A stretch of DNA of 64,000 bases from Zhongshania antarctica (GCF_014202945.1 NZ_JACHHW010000002.1:248001-312000), one strand, 5' to 3'; counted from the stretch's first letter, positions 8,122 through 17,589 are shown. Notes: a model not told the origin generated them from the sequence alone. Numbers and translations are program-made.

Positions 8122-9615
8122 CTATGGCACACTAATACGTTCAATGGTTCCTGTAGTATTGAGCACCTGGCTCCCATCTCCATCATCAATAACAAGATCC
8201 ATATTTCCTGATAATTGACTACCTGACGTTAAGGTGAATACATCAGCAATTGAGCCAGAAAAAACTAATTGTCCATCGTCATTAACCGACCATGATTCTG
8301 TATCCGCAGTACCATCATGGTAAACAATATCAACAGTGCCATTTCCTTTAAATGTATATTGATGTGTACCGGCAAAGTCACCACCACTTGCGCCAACTAC
8401 TTCATAAATTCCAGGTAAGGTCGCCGCTTCAAACAATGCACTAATACGTTCAATGGTTCCTGTAGTGTTGAGCACCGGGCTCCCATCTCCATCATCAATA
8501 ACAAGTTCCATATTTCCTGATAATTGACTACCTGACGTCAAGGTGAATACATCAGCAATTGAGCCAGAAAAAACTAATTGTCCATTGTCATTAACCGACC
8601 ATGATTCTGTGTCAGCAGTGCCATCATCGTAAACAATATCAACAGTCCCATTTTCTTTAAATGTATATCGATGAGTACCAGAAAAGTCACCACCACTTGC
8701 GCCAACTACTTCATAGACTCCAGGCAAGGTCGCAGCATCAAACAGTGTGTCAAGACGCTCAATGGTTCCCGTTGTATTTAACACAGGGCTCCCATCTGCG
8801 TCATCAATGACAAGATCCATATTGCCCAAAGATTGGCTACCAGACGTTAATGTAAATACGTCAGCAATTGAGCCAGAAAAAACTAATTGTCCATCGTCAT
8901 TAACCGACCATGATTCTGTGTCAGCAGTGCCATCATCGTAAACAATATCAACAGTCCCATTTTCTTTAAATGTATATCGATGAGTACCAGAAAAGTCACC
9001 ACCTTCTTCCCCAACAACGTCATATGCGCCTGGCAATGTATCCGCATCAAAGTTCAGATCATCTACCAAGCCCTCATCTTTCAATGTATTTTCAAAGTGC
9101 GCTATTGCATCATTTTCCGATATGAGTACAGAATTCGATGAGCCCGAGTTTGCCACCAGATTTGTCACGGCAGGCGACGATTCAAAATCGGCTATTGATA
9201 AGTCAAAATTTACCTGAGCAGCTTGACCTTTTGCCGTGTCGCTTATCGTAATCCCATTTTCAGGATTTCCATCTTCATCTAACGTTTGAATTAACCGTAA
9301 AATATTTACAACCGTTGAGTTAGATGTGTCGTCGCTACCAGCTAAATTTAGAGGTGTCACTGTTTTTGCTGCGTTAACAGGTGGCAATTCAAGATCACCG
9401 ATAAAGAAAGTGACCGTTTCACCCTCAACGTAGTCGTACTCCCCAAGGGAGTTCGTAACACCCTCCAAGGTTTCCGTTCTATATCCAATATTGGCAACGG
9501 GACTATCTAAGAATCGGCCTGTTTGCGTATTGGTTGAGCCATTTGAAGATGAGCCACCTCCCCCACACGCCATTAGCAGGGCACACAGGCCTGCTATTAA
9601 AATATTATTATTCAT
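8122..9615 (-). CDS. Repeat lipoprotein with three 103-residue tandem units
   Basis: A 497-residue lipoprotein: signal peptide with lipobox LMAC (Cys17), a Gly/Ser linker, an acidic domain (about 34-188), then three near-identical units at residues 189-291, 292-394 and 395-497. Each unit runs from a F-D/E-A-x-TLPG start through THRYTF, GTADTESWSV, GQLVFSGSIADVFTLTSGSQ to LNTTGTIER. It probably sits on the outer face of the outer membrane. No enzyme motif is seen; an adhesin or surface-layer role is a guess. Confidence 0.75.
   Translation of the reverse strand: MNNNILIAGLCALLMACGGGGSSSNGSTNTQTGRFLDSPVANIGYRTETLEGVTNSLGEYDYVEGETVTFFIGDLELPPVNAAKTVTPLNLAGSDDTSNSTVVNILRLIQTLDEDGNPENGITISDTAKGQAAQVNFDLSIADFESSPAVTNLVANSGSSNSVLISENDAIAHFENTLKDEGLVDDLNFDADTLPGAYDVVGEEGGDFSGTHRYTFKENGTVDIVYDDGTADTESWSVNDDGQLVFSGSIADVFTLTSGSQSLGNMDLVIDDADGSPVLNTTGTIERLDTLFDAATLPGVYEVVGASGGDFSGTHRYTFKENGTVDIVYDDGTADTESWSVNDNGQLVFSGSIADVFTLTSGSQLSGNMELVIDDGDGSPVLNTTGTIERISALFEAATLPGIYEVVGASGGDFAGTHQYTFKGNGTVDIVYHDGTADTESWSVNDDGQLVFSGSIADVFTLTSGSQLSGNMDLVIDDGDGSQVLNTTGTIERISVP
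8125..9051 (-). repeat. Three tandem 309-bp coding repeats
   Basis: Units at 9051-8743, 8742-8434 and 8433-8125, each exactly 309 bp and in frame. Long stretches are identical at the DNA level, for example the block around AATTGAGCCAGAAAAAACTA, indicating recent duplication or ongoing gene conversion. Confidence 0.92.
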
Positions 9616-10176
9616 AATCCCGTTACCTTTGGTTCGTTTGAAATATTACTCCGCAACTAAAGAACGCACATTAGGGCGTCCGGCTCGCAGGGCGAATCTA
9701 CCTTGAATTGATATCCTCTAACTCACTCAGTTAGGCTTTCTTAATTAATGGTAGTACAACACCGATAGAAAGACACCCCTTACAGTCCAGTCATGATCTG
9801 CAAATGTGATTATCATGCCAATGAAAACCACCACAGTCCGTGCATATGTAATTTTGGCGAGGTCTCATATGTCTTGCCCCTACTCCCTATGTGGCTGAAC
9901 TTACAAACCTTTTTCTTGAGAGAGCTGAAAAAACAAGCGCTCCGATAAACCGAGCATAAATCCTAGCGACAAAAAAACACCGTTTTATTAAGCTAACCAC
10001 GAGACCGATATACAGCGGTGCTATACGTCCGCTATTGTGAAAATAGCCGTCATCCAGGACTTGTCACGGCATCTGATCGCGTGTCTGGGAGCAAGTTCGG
10101 CGGCATTGGATTCTGAATCGAATTCAGAATGAACGCCAAGACGAACTCACATATACTTCAAAACACTCTGGGAAGA
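9616..10176. other. Intergenic region with a 21-bp palindrome
   Basis: No gene is apparent in this 561 bp. It would contain the promoter of the repeat lipoprotein. At 10110-10130 there is a perfect inverted repeat (ATTCTGAAT, 3-base spacer, ATTCAGAAT), 47 bp past the end of the sigma-factor gene. It lacks a T-run and looks more like a protein-binding site than a terminator. Confidence 0.5.
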
Positions 10177-10728
10177 TCACCCCAACAAACACGGGTCTAT
10201 ATAGGCTCGTAACCGCGACCTTATTTGCGACATAAATTCTCGGGTAGCGCCGTAACTGCGGCCGAGCAACTCCGCTACTGAGCGCAGGTCTAGCTCATCA
10301 TCAATCACCCACGATAGTGCTTGGGCACCTTCGGGGTAATCTTGGGTAAACACCGACATTTGGCCGGCGATACAGGCTTGCAATCGCGCTTCGTCGTAGC
10401 TTCCAGATTCTACCTGCCAGTTATCCTCATAGGATTCGGTATTCTCTTTAATTGTTTGGCGGTAGCGATCTGCAAGTTTTGAGCGCACTACTGACCACAA
10501 CCACCCCCGCCCCTGCCCGCTTGGGGTGAAGCCATCGCAGCGCTTAATAAAAGCGAGGAAGATATCGTGCATCAGGTCTTCTGACTCCGACTCTGGTGCA
10601 CCACGGAGTTGCAAGAAGCGGGTAAATTTTCCAGAAAATTCTGAATAGAGCTGGGTTACGGCGTGTTTGCGCTGGGCACCTCCAGCCTGAAGATCCACAA
10701 TAAGCGCGTCGACCTCGGCATTATTCAT
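10177..10728 (-). CDS. ECF-type RNA polymerase sigma factor
   Basis: A 183-residue sigma-70-family protein. The region 2 signature is SEDLMHDIFLAFIKR...GRGWLWSVVRSKLADRYR; region 4 is represented by LDLRSVAELLGRSYGATREFMSQIRSRLRAY. The ATG at 10728 has GGTGA six bases upstream; a GTG at 10737 is also in frame. It overlaps the upstream membrane-protein gene, so the two are translationally coupled, as expected for a sigma/anti-sigma pair. It is the last gene of a three-gene operon. Confidence 0.85.
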   Translation of the reverse strand: MNNAEVDALIVDLQAGGAQRKHAVTQLYSEFSGKFTRFLQLRGAPESESEDLMHDIFLAFIKRCDGFTPSGQGRGWLWSVVRSKLADRYRQTIKENTESYEDNWQVESGSYDEARLQACIAGQMSVFTQDYPEGAQALSWVIDDELDLRSVAELLGRSYGATREFMSQIRSRLRAYIDPCLLG

Positions 10729-11542
10729 TGTGGTCACCGCGCAGCGTTTCGACTACCTCTAATTTAAATTCAATTCGCTGAGCAATTGGCCACGGTTTAT
10801 TCCGCTCGGACTCTGGCAAGGCTTTCCGCCAGCGCTGCGCATCTGCTTCACTATTAAGCTGCAATATCCAACGGCCAACGTTGGCGCCCTGCTTTAACGA
10901 GATACCCTCACCGGCAAGTTCCCTTAGCGCCTGCCACTGCTTCTCAGTTACTACTAGGCGATGTGCGACGACACCCCCTTTCTGGCGCGCAGCCTGATGT
11001 TGCTCATTCGCTAGCAGCGCCGCGGCAACGCGATCGCGTTTTGCCATCGCGCTGCTCATTTCAGCCGCTTCATTTTTAGCAGCGTCCGCCAGATACTGTT
11101 CGCCAGACATTGCCTCGGCCCTAGATTCGATCATCTCCTCTTCCGCTATGTCTTTACGCATTTGTTGCGACGCGGCCATCATCTTAAATTGCGCAGAGTC
11201 GGAATCGCCTGCACTGCGCAATGCCTGCCGTGTTGGCCCGTTGAAAACAGACAGATCGAGCATAATCGCTAAGCCAGCTAACACCGCCGCGGCATAGCCA
11301 TAGCGATGTAAATTTCGGCCACGTTTCACCTTAGGTTGCTGATACTTAGCCTGCTGGTAAAGGCCTTCTTGCTCGATACGTCGATGCAGGCGCTGCAGAG
11401 CCAGCTGGTCTACTTCAATAGACTGCTGCGACGCGCTCAGCCCAGACTTGATCGCGGCCATAATCGCTTGTTCTCGATCTGACTCACACTCGCTCGGATT
11501 TTTAAGCTGGGTGAGCCAGTCTTCGATATTTTTCTCTTTCAC
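10721..11542 (-). CDS. Single-pass membrane protein, probable anti-sigma factor
   Basis: A 273-residue protein starting at a GTG that overlaps the VWA gene stop by 4 bp. The N-terminal ~85 residues are predicted cytoplasmic, then one membrane segment (YAAAVLAGLAIMLDLSVF, near 83-100), an Ala/Glu-rich, probably helical stretch, and a C-terminal domain. Size, topology and overlap with the sigma gene support an anti-sigma role; no zinc-binding HxxxCxxC motif is present. The functional call is inference from context. Confidence 0.6.
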   Translation of the reverse strand: MKEKNIEDWLTQLKNPSECESDREQAIMAAIKSGLSASQQSIEVDQLALQRLHRRIEQEGLYQQAKYQQPKVKRGRNLHRYGYAAAVLAGLAIMLDLSVFNGPTRQALRSAGDSDSAQFKMMAASQQMRKDIAEEEMIESRAEAMSGEQYLADAAKNEAAEMSSAMAKRDRVAAALLANEQHQAARQKGGVVAHRLVVTEKQWQALRELAGEGISLKQGANVGRWILQLNSEADAQRWRKALPESERNKPWPIAQRIEFKLEVVETLRGDHNE

Positions 11543-13320
11543 TCTTGGACGGTCCTAGTAGTGGTAAGCCTTTCGATCAGGCCAATAAATTCGCTGCGTT
11601 TGTCATCTGACATAAGCGGCAATACCGCTCTTGCCCGGCGCAAGGCTTCCGCGTAGTTGGCTGTGCCTGCATGCTCAGACTGCGACAGTACCAAGCTAAA
11701 CTCCGCGACGGCTGAAGCCCAACGCAAATCAGCGGTAGCGGATTCAATCGCCTTAGCCTGTGTTGTCATAGCATGCGCAAATTCAATGCCTTTGTCGCCA
11801 TCTGGCTGCTTGTAGCGAATTTTCACAAAGCCTAACTCCATTGCCTGAGTACCCGCGCTGCGAACTGTTGGGTAGCGGCGCTCAATATCTGGCGCGGTGC
11901 CGTTACCAGTGGGAATGATTTCGTAAAGCGCGACCACCGAGTGGCCTGCGCCGATTTCGCCAGAATCCTTTTTGTCGTCCCGAAAATCCTCGGCGTTCAT
12001 TACTCTAGATTCATAGCCTAACAGCCGGTACTCCGCTACCGCAGCCGGATTAAACTCCACCTGCACTTTCACGTCTTTAGCCGCAATGTGTAGGGTGCGG
12101 CTTAGCTCTGAGCCAAACAAGCGCTGGGCTTCGGCGTCGGAATCCAAATAATGCGCAACGCCGTTACCGGCCTCGGCCAAGACCTGCATTTTCGCGTCTT
12201 GGTAATTGCCGGTGCCCATGCCAATCACCGAAAGAAATACGCCGCTGGCGCGCTGCTTCTCGATCATTGCTTTTAGCTCGCCGTCGCTGCTGGCGCCAAC
12301 ATTAAAGTCGCCGTCGGTGGCGAGAATCACTAGGTTAGTGGCCTTGCTATCAAACTGCTTGCGGGCAACATCATAGGCCAGGGCGATGCCTGCACCACCG
12401 GCGGTAGAGCCACCTGCGCTAAGATTGGCCAAGGCCCGCTGAATGCGATTAGATTCGGTAACTGGCGTGGGCGGCAATACCACTCCGGCACTCCCCGCGT
12501 AAGTCACAATCGCAACCTGATCATCTTGCTTTAAATTCGAGAGCAAGGTTTGAAAACTGCGAATCAGTAACGGCAATTTATTGGGGCTGTTCATAGAGCC
12601 CGAGGTGTCGAGCAAAAAGGTAATACGTGCGCCGCGATCACTAGTAGCGGTGGTGTCCACCGCCTTCACGCCGATCATGGCAATGCGGTGCGCGGAATTC
12701 CAAGGTGCTATGGCGTAATCTGACATCACCGCAATGGGGTGCTTACCTGTTGGCGCAGGGAAGTTATAGTCAAAATAATTCACCAGCTCCTCTAGTCTTA
12801 CGCTGGCGGGCACGGGGATTTGGCCGTTATTGATTTGACGACGCATATTAGCGTAACTCGCCGAATCTACTTCAAGCCCAAAGGTAGATAGCGGCGATAG
12901 CGCCACCGACAAAAAGCGGTTCTCGGTTTTGGCGGCATAGCCTTCTCTGTCTCGAAGAGGGATGGTCATTGAGGCATCCGAATCCGCGATAAAATGAGAT
13001 CGCTGCCTTACCAGCATGGCGGACTCCTTTATTTGCTTAGCATGCGCAGCTGCCGCCTGAGCGCCAGCAAAGTGCTCCTCAAGTCTCTGTTCAGATACCG
13101 GATTGGAGGCTGACAGGCTAATAGCGGATGTATAAGCGTCGTCCTTTACCGCATTCCGCTGCGGCTCAGCGAGCTCGTTTATCGCGTGGTGTTCGAATTC
13201 ATTTCGGGCTGGAATTTCTGAAGTGCCCTGATTTTCTAAGAGTGAATCTTGTGGCCCTCGTAAAAATATAAAAGCTATCGCAAAGATAATAAGTAGTGAC
13301 AAGCTGGCGGCGTATTTCAT
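11539..13320 (-). CDS. VWA-domain membrane-anchored protein, YfbK-like
   Basis: About 593 residues from the ATG at 13320, which has GGAGA 6 bases upstream; the longer form from 13341 is less likely. There is an N-terminal membrane anchor (SLLIIFAIAFIFL), then a conserved YfbK-type N-domain (SVALSPLSTFGLEVDSASYANMRR), a von Willebrand A domain with intact MIDAS (FLLDTSGSMN; ILATDGDFNVG), and a DUF3520-like C-terminus. It is the first gene of an operon with the putative anti-sigma and ECF sigma genes, so it may be an extracytoplasmic sensor or partner of that signalling pair. Confidence 0.82.
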   Translation of the reverse strand: MKYAASLSLLIIFAIAFIFLRGPQDSLLENQGTSEIPARNEFEHHAINELAEPQRNAVKDDAYTSAISLSASNPVSEQRLEEHFAGAQAAAAHAKQIKESAMLVRQRSHFIADSDASMTIPLRDREGYAAKTENRFLSVALSPLSTFGLEVDSASYANMRRQINNGQIPVPASVRLEELVNYFDYNFPAPTGKHPIAVMSDYAIAPWNSAHRIAMIGVKAVDTTATSDRGARITFLLDTSGSMNSPNKLPLLIRSFQTLLSNLKQDDQVAIVTYAGSAGVVLPPTPVTESNRIQRALANLSAGGSTAGGAGIALAYDVARKQFDSKATNLVILATDGDFNVGASSDGELKAMIEKQRASGVFLSVIGMGTGNYQDAKMQVLAEAGNGVAHYLDSDAEAQRLFGSELSRTLHIAAKDVKVQVEFNPAAVAEYRLLGYESRVMNAEDFRDDKKDSGEIGAGHSVVALYEIIPTGNGTAPDIERRYPTVRSAGTQAMELGFVKIRYKQPDGDKGIEFAHAMTTQAKAIESATADLRWASAVAEFSLVLSQSEHAGTANYAEALRRARAVLPLMSDDKRSEFIGLIERLTTTRTVQE

Positions 13321-13430
13321 GTGGCTCTCCATGTGTCGCAAGATAGGGTTTGCTAATCGTCATATCTATAAACGCGCCGCCAAGGCAATTGTCAGGGTAT
13401 TCGCTAAAATATTTTTGGTGAAGTTCAGGC

Positions 13431-13455
13431 AAAAAAAAGCCCCTCGGTGAGGGGC
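13431..13455 (-). terminator. Terminator of ahpF
   Basis: On the minus strand, a 7-bp G+C stem (GCCCCTC/GAGGGGC) with a 3-base loop is followed by eight Ts. It lies 27 bp past the ahpF stop. Confidence 0.9.
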
Positions 13456-13481
13456 AACAGGGTATTCATATCAAATAGGGG

Positions 13482-15077
13482 TCAAGCGGCTTGGCTTGCA
13501 ACTTGCTCGGCGCTGTTTTCCATCACCGGCAGGCGAATCAAGTAGTCAAAGGCGCCCAAGGCGGCGGTTGCGCCGCTGCCCACCGCAATCACAATCTGCT
13601 TAAAGGGCGTGGTGGTGACGTCGCCGGCGGCAAACACACCAGGCACCGAGGTTTCACCGCGCGCGCCAATTTCAATTTCGCCCCGCGGACTAAGGTCTAC
13701 CACCCCTTTTAAAAACTCGGTGTTAGGCACCAAACCAATCTGCACAAAGATACCCGCCAGACTAATGGTTTTGGTCTCGCCGCTTTGGCGGTCGGTATAC
13801 GCCAAACCAATCACTCGGTCGCCGTCACCTAGCACTTCGGTGGTTTGGGCGCTGGTGATAATATCGACGTTCTTTAGTGAGCGTGCCTTGCGCTGCAAAA
13901 CCGCGTCGGCGCGCAGCTTGCTGTCAAACTCCAACACGGTGACATGGCCGGTGATTCCCGCAAGGTCGATGGCGGCCTCAATACCCGAGTTACCACCGCC
14001 AATCACCGCAACCGATTTACCTTTAAACAGCGGGCCGTCGCAGTGCGGGCAGTAGGCCACGCCCTTACCACGGTATTCTTGTTCGCCGGGCACATTCATT
14101 TCGCGCCAGCGAGCACCGGTTGCCAGCAACACCGAACGGCTGCGCAATACCGCGCCACCCTCGACGCTGATCTCGATGCTGCCATCCTCAGCTACCGATA
14201 AGCCGCTAGCTTGGTGGCCCGCCATAATATCCACATCGTAAGCACCAACGTGGGCCTCCAGATTGGCGACTAGTTTTGGACCTTCGGTTTCGTTAACCGA
14301 GATAAAGTTTTCAATACTCACGGTATCTAATAATTGGCCGCCAAATTTATCGGCCAACACGCCAGTGCGGATACCTTTGCGAGCGGCGTAGATTGCCGCC
14401 GACGCGCCAGCGGGGCCACCGCCAACCACTAACATATCGAATATGTCTTTCTCGGCGAGTTTTTTAAGGCTTCTCGCACCAGCGTTTTTGTCCATCTTCT
14501 TTAAGATATCGGCCAAGCTAATACGGCCCTGAGAAAACTGTTGGCCGTTCATAAATACGGTTGGCACCGCCAGCACTTTGCGCGTTTCCACTTCGTCTTG
14601 GAACATCGCGCCGTCGATCATTTCATTGCGAATCTGCGGGTTGATCGCCGCCATCATATTTAGCGCCTGAACCACCTCGGGGCAGGTCTGGCAGCTCAAA
14701 GAAATGTAGGTCTCAAAGCGGTATTCGCCGTCAAGATTGCGCACTTGTTCAATCAGCTCTTTATCTATCTTCATGGGGTGGCCGCCGCTGTGCAGCACCG
14801 CCAACACCAATGAGGTAAATTCGTGACCAAGCGGCACGCCAGCAAACCGCATCTCGGTGCCACTGGCCACGGAACGGACGCCCATAGCGGGTCGACGTGC
14901 ATCTTGATCGTTACCCTGAACCAGCGACACCAGCGGCGATAGCGCAGATACCTCGTTCATCAGGGTTTCAAGTTCCCGGGATTTATCTTGGCCATCGAGA
15001 TACGCGACCAGCTCTACCGGTGTTTTTAGATTTTGGAGGTAAGCCTCCAACTGGGTTTTCATTTTCGCGTCTAACAT
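13482..15077 (-). CDS. ahpF: Alkyl hydroperoxide reductase subunit F
   Basis: NADH-dependent flavoprotein disulfide reductase that recycles AhpC. At 531 residues it is slightly longer than E. coli AhpF (521). An N-terminal double thioredoxin-like domain has the redox pair C129-x-x-C132 (SCQTCPEV); FAD- and NAD-binding [10 protein letters not shown] and [10 protein letters not shown] motifs follow; the thioredoxin-reductase-type pair is C343/C346 (YCPHC). GGGAG six bases upstream supports the start. It lies directly downstream of ahpC on the same strand, with a terminator hairpin between them. Confidence 0.95.
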   Translation of the reverse strand: MLDAKMKTQLEAYLQNLKTPVELVAYLDGQDKSRELETLMNEVSALSPLVSLVQGNDQDARRPAMGVRSVASGTEMRFAGVPLGHEFTSLVLAVLHSGGHPMKIDKELIEQVRNLDGEYRFETYISLSCQTCPEVVQALNMMAAINPQIRNEMIDGAMFQDEVETRKVLAVPTVFMNGQQFSQGRISLADILKKMDKNAGARSLKKLAEKDIFDMLVVGGGPAGASAAIYAARKGIRTGVLADKFGGQLLDTVSIENFISVNETEGPKLVANLEAHVGAYDVDIMAGHQASGLSVAEDGSIEISVEGGAVLRSRSVLLATGARWREMNVPGEQEYRGKGVAYCPHCDGPLFKGKSVAVIGGGNSGIEAAIDLAGITGHVTVLEFDSKLRADAVLQRKARSLKNVDIITSAQTTEVLGDGDRVIGLAYTDRQSGETKTISLAGIFVQIGLVPNTEFLKGVVDLSPRGEIEIGARGETSVPGVFAAGDVTTTPFKQIVIAVGSGATAALGAFDYLIRLPVMENSAEQVASQAA

Positions 15078-15129
15078 GGTGACTCCCGTGAACCTTAGAA
15101 TTCGGTTTTAATTTACAGATTCGAGTGGT

Positions 15130-15153
15130 AAAAAAGGCCCCGCTAACGGGGCC
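15130..15153 (-). terminator. Terminator/attenuator between ahpC and ahpF
   Basis: Minus-strand 7-bp stem (15136-15142 with 15147-15153) and 4-base loop followed by a T-run. It could limit ahpF expression relative to ahpC. Confidence 0.85.
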
Positions 15154-15164
15154 AACATGGGGTA

Positions 15165-15734
15165 TTAAATTTTGCCAACCAGGTCCAAAGAAGGAGACAG
15201 TGTTGCCTCACCTGGCTGCCATGCTGCGGGGCAAACTTCGCCATCGTGCTCGGCAACGTACTGGGCGGCTTGCACCTTACGCACCAACTCTTTCGCTGAA
15301 CGGCCAATGCCAAGATCGTGAAGCTCGGCGACTTTAATTTCGCCCTCGGGGTTAATAACAAACGTGCCCCGCAGTGCCAGACCGTCTTCCTCGATCATTA
15401 CGCCAAAATTGCGCGAGATCTTGCCCGTTGGGTCACCAATCATTGGGTATTGGATCTTGCCAATGGTGTCGGAGCTGTCGTGCCACGCTTTGTGGGTAAA
15501 GTGGGTGTCGGTAGATACCGAGTAGACTTCAACGCCCATTTCTTGCAGCTGCGCGTAGTGGTCGGCCATATCGCCAAGTTCGGTTGGGCAAACAAAGGTA
15601 AAGTCGGCGGGGTAAAAGACCAGCACAGACCACTTGCCTAAGAGATCAGCATCGCTGACGTCGACAAAATCACCATTGTGATAAGCGGTGGCTTTAAAGG
15701 GCTGGACCTTGGTATTGATAATCGTTGGGAACAT
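15165..15734 (-). CDS. ahpC: Peroxiredoxin, alkyl hydroperoxide reductase subunit C
   Basis: Two-cysteine peroxiredoxin reducing H2O2, organic peroxides and peroxynitrite. From the ATG at 15734 it is 189 residues (E. coli 187); the upstream in-frame extension to 15794 is not family-like. Peroxidatic Cys49 is in FTFVCPTEL and resolving Cys168 in GEVCPAAW; the C-terminus is intact. A candidate OxyR-binding site is found about 90-125 bp upstream. Confidence 0.95.
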   Translation of the reverse strand: MFPTIINTKVQPFKATAYHNGDFVDVSDADLLGKWSVLVFYPADFTFVCPTELGDMADHYAQLQEMGVEVYSVSTDTHFTHKAWHDSSDTIGKIQYPMIGDPTGKISRNFGVMIEEDGLALRGTFVINPEGEIKVAELHDLGIGRSAKELVRKVQAAQYVAEHDGEVCPAAWQPGEATLSPSLDLVGKI

Positions 15735-15821
15735 GCTGTGATTCCTTGTGTAGTCATAGTAAAAAAGGCTGCGCGCCTTAAGCTCAGTGACCATACTAGG
15801 GAAATAGTGAGATTAGCTCCA

Positions 15822-15858
15822 ATCAATCGTTATTATAGAATAGATAGGTTTTAGCTAT
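15822..15858 (-). promoter_or_regulatory. Candidate OxyR site upstream of ahpC
   Basis: OxyR contacts four ATAG/CTAT elements spaced by 7 bases. Here the elements read ATCA, TTAT, ATAG, CTAT at 15822, 15833, 15844 and 15855. The two on the right are perfect and all spacings are exact. The left two match 2 of 4 and 3 of 4 bases. Confidence 0.45.
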
Positions 15859-15909
15859 ACTTGATTTGCAGGTGAGCAGCGTACACGCCACCCACCTGAT
15901 GAAAAGCTA

Positions 15910-16431
15910 TTACAAATCTTGGAAGGGGATTGCACCAAGGTAGTCCATTTTGCCCAACTCTACACCGTGATGGCGAAGAATCGCGTAGGCGGTACTAACG
16001 TGAAAATAGAAATTGGGAATCGCAAAGCGCTGGGCAAAATCCTTACCAAGCAAGTACTTGCCCTCAAACCACGGCAATACCACCTTGCGCTCTTCGGCCC
16101 CGTCAAAGTCGGCTTCGCTAAACCCCGCCAAGTAGTCCTGAACCGATTTAATTCGCGCTTGAAGCTCAGCCATGGTGGTTTCAAAATCTTCATGCTTAGG
16201 GGCGCTGTCGGCCTTGCCGGTTAGGCGCGCCACGCTCAGTTTGGCCGCGTCGCAGCTAATTTGCACTTGGCGGATTAAATTAAATTGATCCAGCGCCAAA
16301 CGCGAGGTCAGCAAGGCGTCGACATCAATTTTCTTGCTTTCAGCAAATGCGGCGCCTTTATCTAAAATTACGCTTAAATTAGACAACATAGTACTGAACT
16401 GCACGACAGTTAGATCGTAAAGCATGGACAC
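15910..16431 (-). CDS. DUF1993 domain protein
   Basis: A 173-residue cytosolic protein of the DUF1993 family, likely a DinB-like helical bundle. Family-typical blocks are LYDLTVVQFSTMLSNLSVIL at the start, RLALDQFNLIRQVQISCDAAK in the middle and PNFYFHVSTAYAILRHHGVELGKMDYLG at the end. Full length for the family. No enzymatic activity is established; it sits next to ahpC but is not clearly co-regulated. Confidence 0.85.
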   Translation of the reverse strand: MSMLYDLTVVQFSTMLSNLSVILDKGAAFAESKKIDVDALLTSRLALDQFNLIRQVQISCDAAKLSVARLTGKADSAPKHEDFETTMAELQARIKSVQDYLAGFSEADFDGAEERKVVLPWFEGKYLLGKDFAQRFAIPNFYFHVSTAYAILRHHGVELGKMDYLGAIPFQDL

Positions 16432-16541
16432 ACCTCGTTAGTATAATTAGCCAGCAACCTAGATATGGAGACTGGGTTTACAGATTCAATTGGATTCTGC
16501 ACCTATTTTTGTTTTAACCCACTCTTGTACCCGCTATAGGC

Positions 16542-17291
16542 CTAAATTGCTAGGCTGCGACCACCGTCGACAGCAATAATCTGGCCGGTGATATAGGGGG
16601 CATCCGCCGCCAAAAACACCGCTGTTTTGGCGATGTCGCCAGCCTCCCCTTCGCGCTTAAGCGGCACTCGTTCTTCTAATGCTTGTTTTTCTTGCTCCCA
16701 ATAGGCTGAGGCGTGATTGGGCCACAATATATTGCCGGGCGAAATGCCATTCACGCGAATAGCGGGCGCCAACTCTAGCGCCAAAGACTGGGTCATCATC
16801 GCCACCCCCGCCTTGGCCATGCAATAAATACTGTGACTGGGCAGGGGGTTTTTGGCGTAAATATCGACCAGATTAATAATGCAGCCAGCGCTATCCCGCA
16901 GTGCTGGCGCCAAGGCTTGTGACAGAAAAAATGGGCCTTTGAGATTGCTGCCCATTAGCGCATCCCAATCCGCCTCGGTTGCCTCGCCCATCGGCGTGGG
17001 GTAAAAACCCGAGGCGTTATTCACTAGCACGTCCAACCGCTGCCAAACCCCAATCGCATTTTTAGCGAGCGCCTGCACCTCGGCGAAGGAAGTCATGTCG
17101 GCGGCCATTGTCGCCGCCGAGTCTGCCCGCAGATTATTTAACGCATCACGCAGCTGCTCAGCCGCTGCACTAGAGTGACGGTAATGAATAATAACGCGAT
17201 AACCGCGACCGTGAAGCTGGCGGCAAATTTCGGCGCCAATGCGCTGGGCGCCGCCGGTCACTAGGGCAACAGGTTGAGCGGTTGTCGCCAT
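16542..17291 (-). CDS. Pteridine reductase-like short-chain dehydrogenase
   Basis: A 249-residue NADPH-binding SDR. The cofactor motif is TGGAQRIG, the variant with Arg typical of pteridine reductases (FolM/PTR1), followed by the HYRHSS cofactor-selecting region. The NNAS motif, an Asp in place of the usual Ser (NLVDIYA) and YCMAK catalytic Tyr-Lys are also as in PTR1/FolM. Probable role: reducing dihydropterins/dihydrofolate. It is followed on the same strand's upstream side by a small unknown gene. Confidence 0.82.
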   Translation of the reverse strand: MATTAQPVALVTGGAQRIGAEICRQLHGRGYRVIIHYRHSSAAAEQLRDALNNLRADSAATMAADMTSFAEVQALAKNAIGVWQRLDVLVNNASGFYPTPMGEATEADWDALMGSNLKGPFFLSQALAPALRDSAGCIINLVDIYAKNPLPSHSIYCMAKAGVAMMTQSLALELAPAIRVNGISPGNILWPNHASAYWEQEKQALEERVPLKREGEAGDIAKTAVFLAADAPYITGQIIAVDGGRSLAI

Positions 17292-17334
17292 TACCCGGCG
17301 CCTCTCGACTGTATTCGCTTAGCGAAAACTGCAA

Positions 17335-17589
17335 TCAAAATACACCGCCATCAACAGGACCAATCAGGCAGTCTATGCCCTCTTCCTTAATCGTGGCTTC
17401 TATTTCAAATAGCGCGTCGGCATCTGATTCAAAGGCGTCTTCCCAGATTGTGGAATTATTAAATTGATCGAAGACTTCGAGAACCCAGCTGCCATCACCG
17501 TCTTGATAAATATCAACGCGCACGGATTTACCGTCTTTTTCAATGGTTCTGCACAGGGGGGACATTTTAATTTCGCTATTTTCGGACAT
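17335..17589 (-). CDS. Small conserved acidic protein
   Basis: About 84 residues from the ATG at 17589, with GAGAAG 7-8 bases upstream; the longer frame to 17619 is less likely. A compact, acidic, probably beta-rich protein (KSVRVDIYQDGDGSWVLEV...TIWEDAFESDADALFEIEATI) ending in GPVDGGVF. No named family recognised. It is probably co-transcribed with the pteridine reductase gene 43 bp downstream. Confidence 0.75.
   Translation of the reverse strand: MSENSEIKMSPLCRTIEKDGKSVRVDIYQDGDGSWVLEVFDQFNNSTIWEDAFESDADALFEIEATIKEEGIDCLIGPVDGGVF

Noticed and set aside
8125-9051. Regular repeats considered as a CRISPR or satellite array.
   Set aside because: Units are 309 bp, contiguous, in frame and encode a conserved protein segment; no spacers exist.
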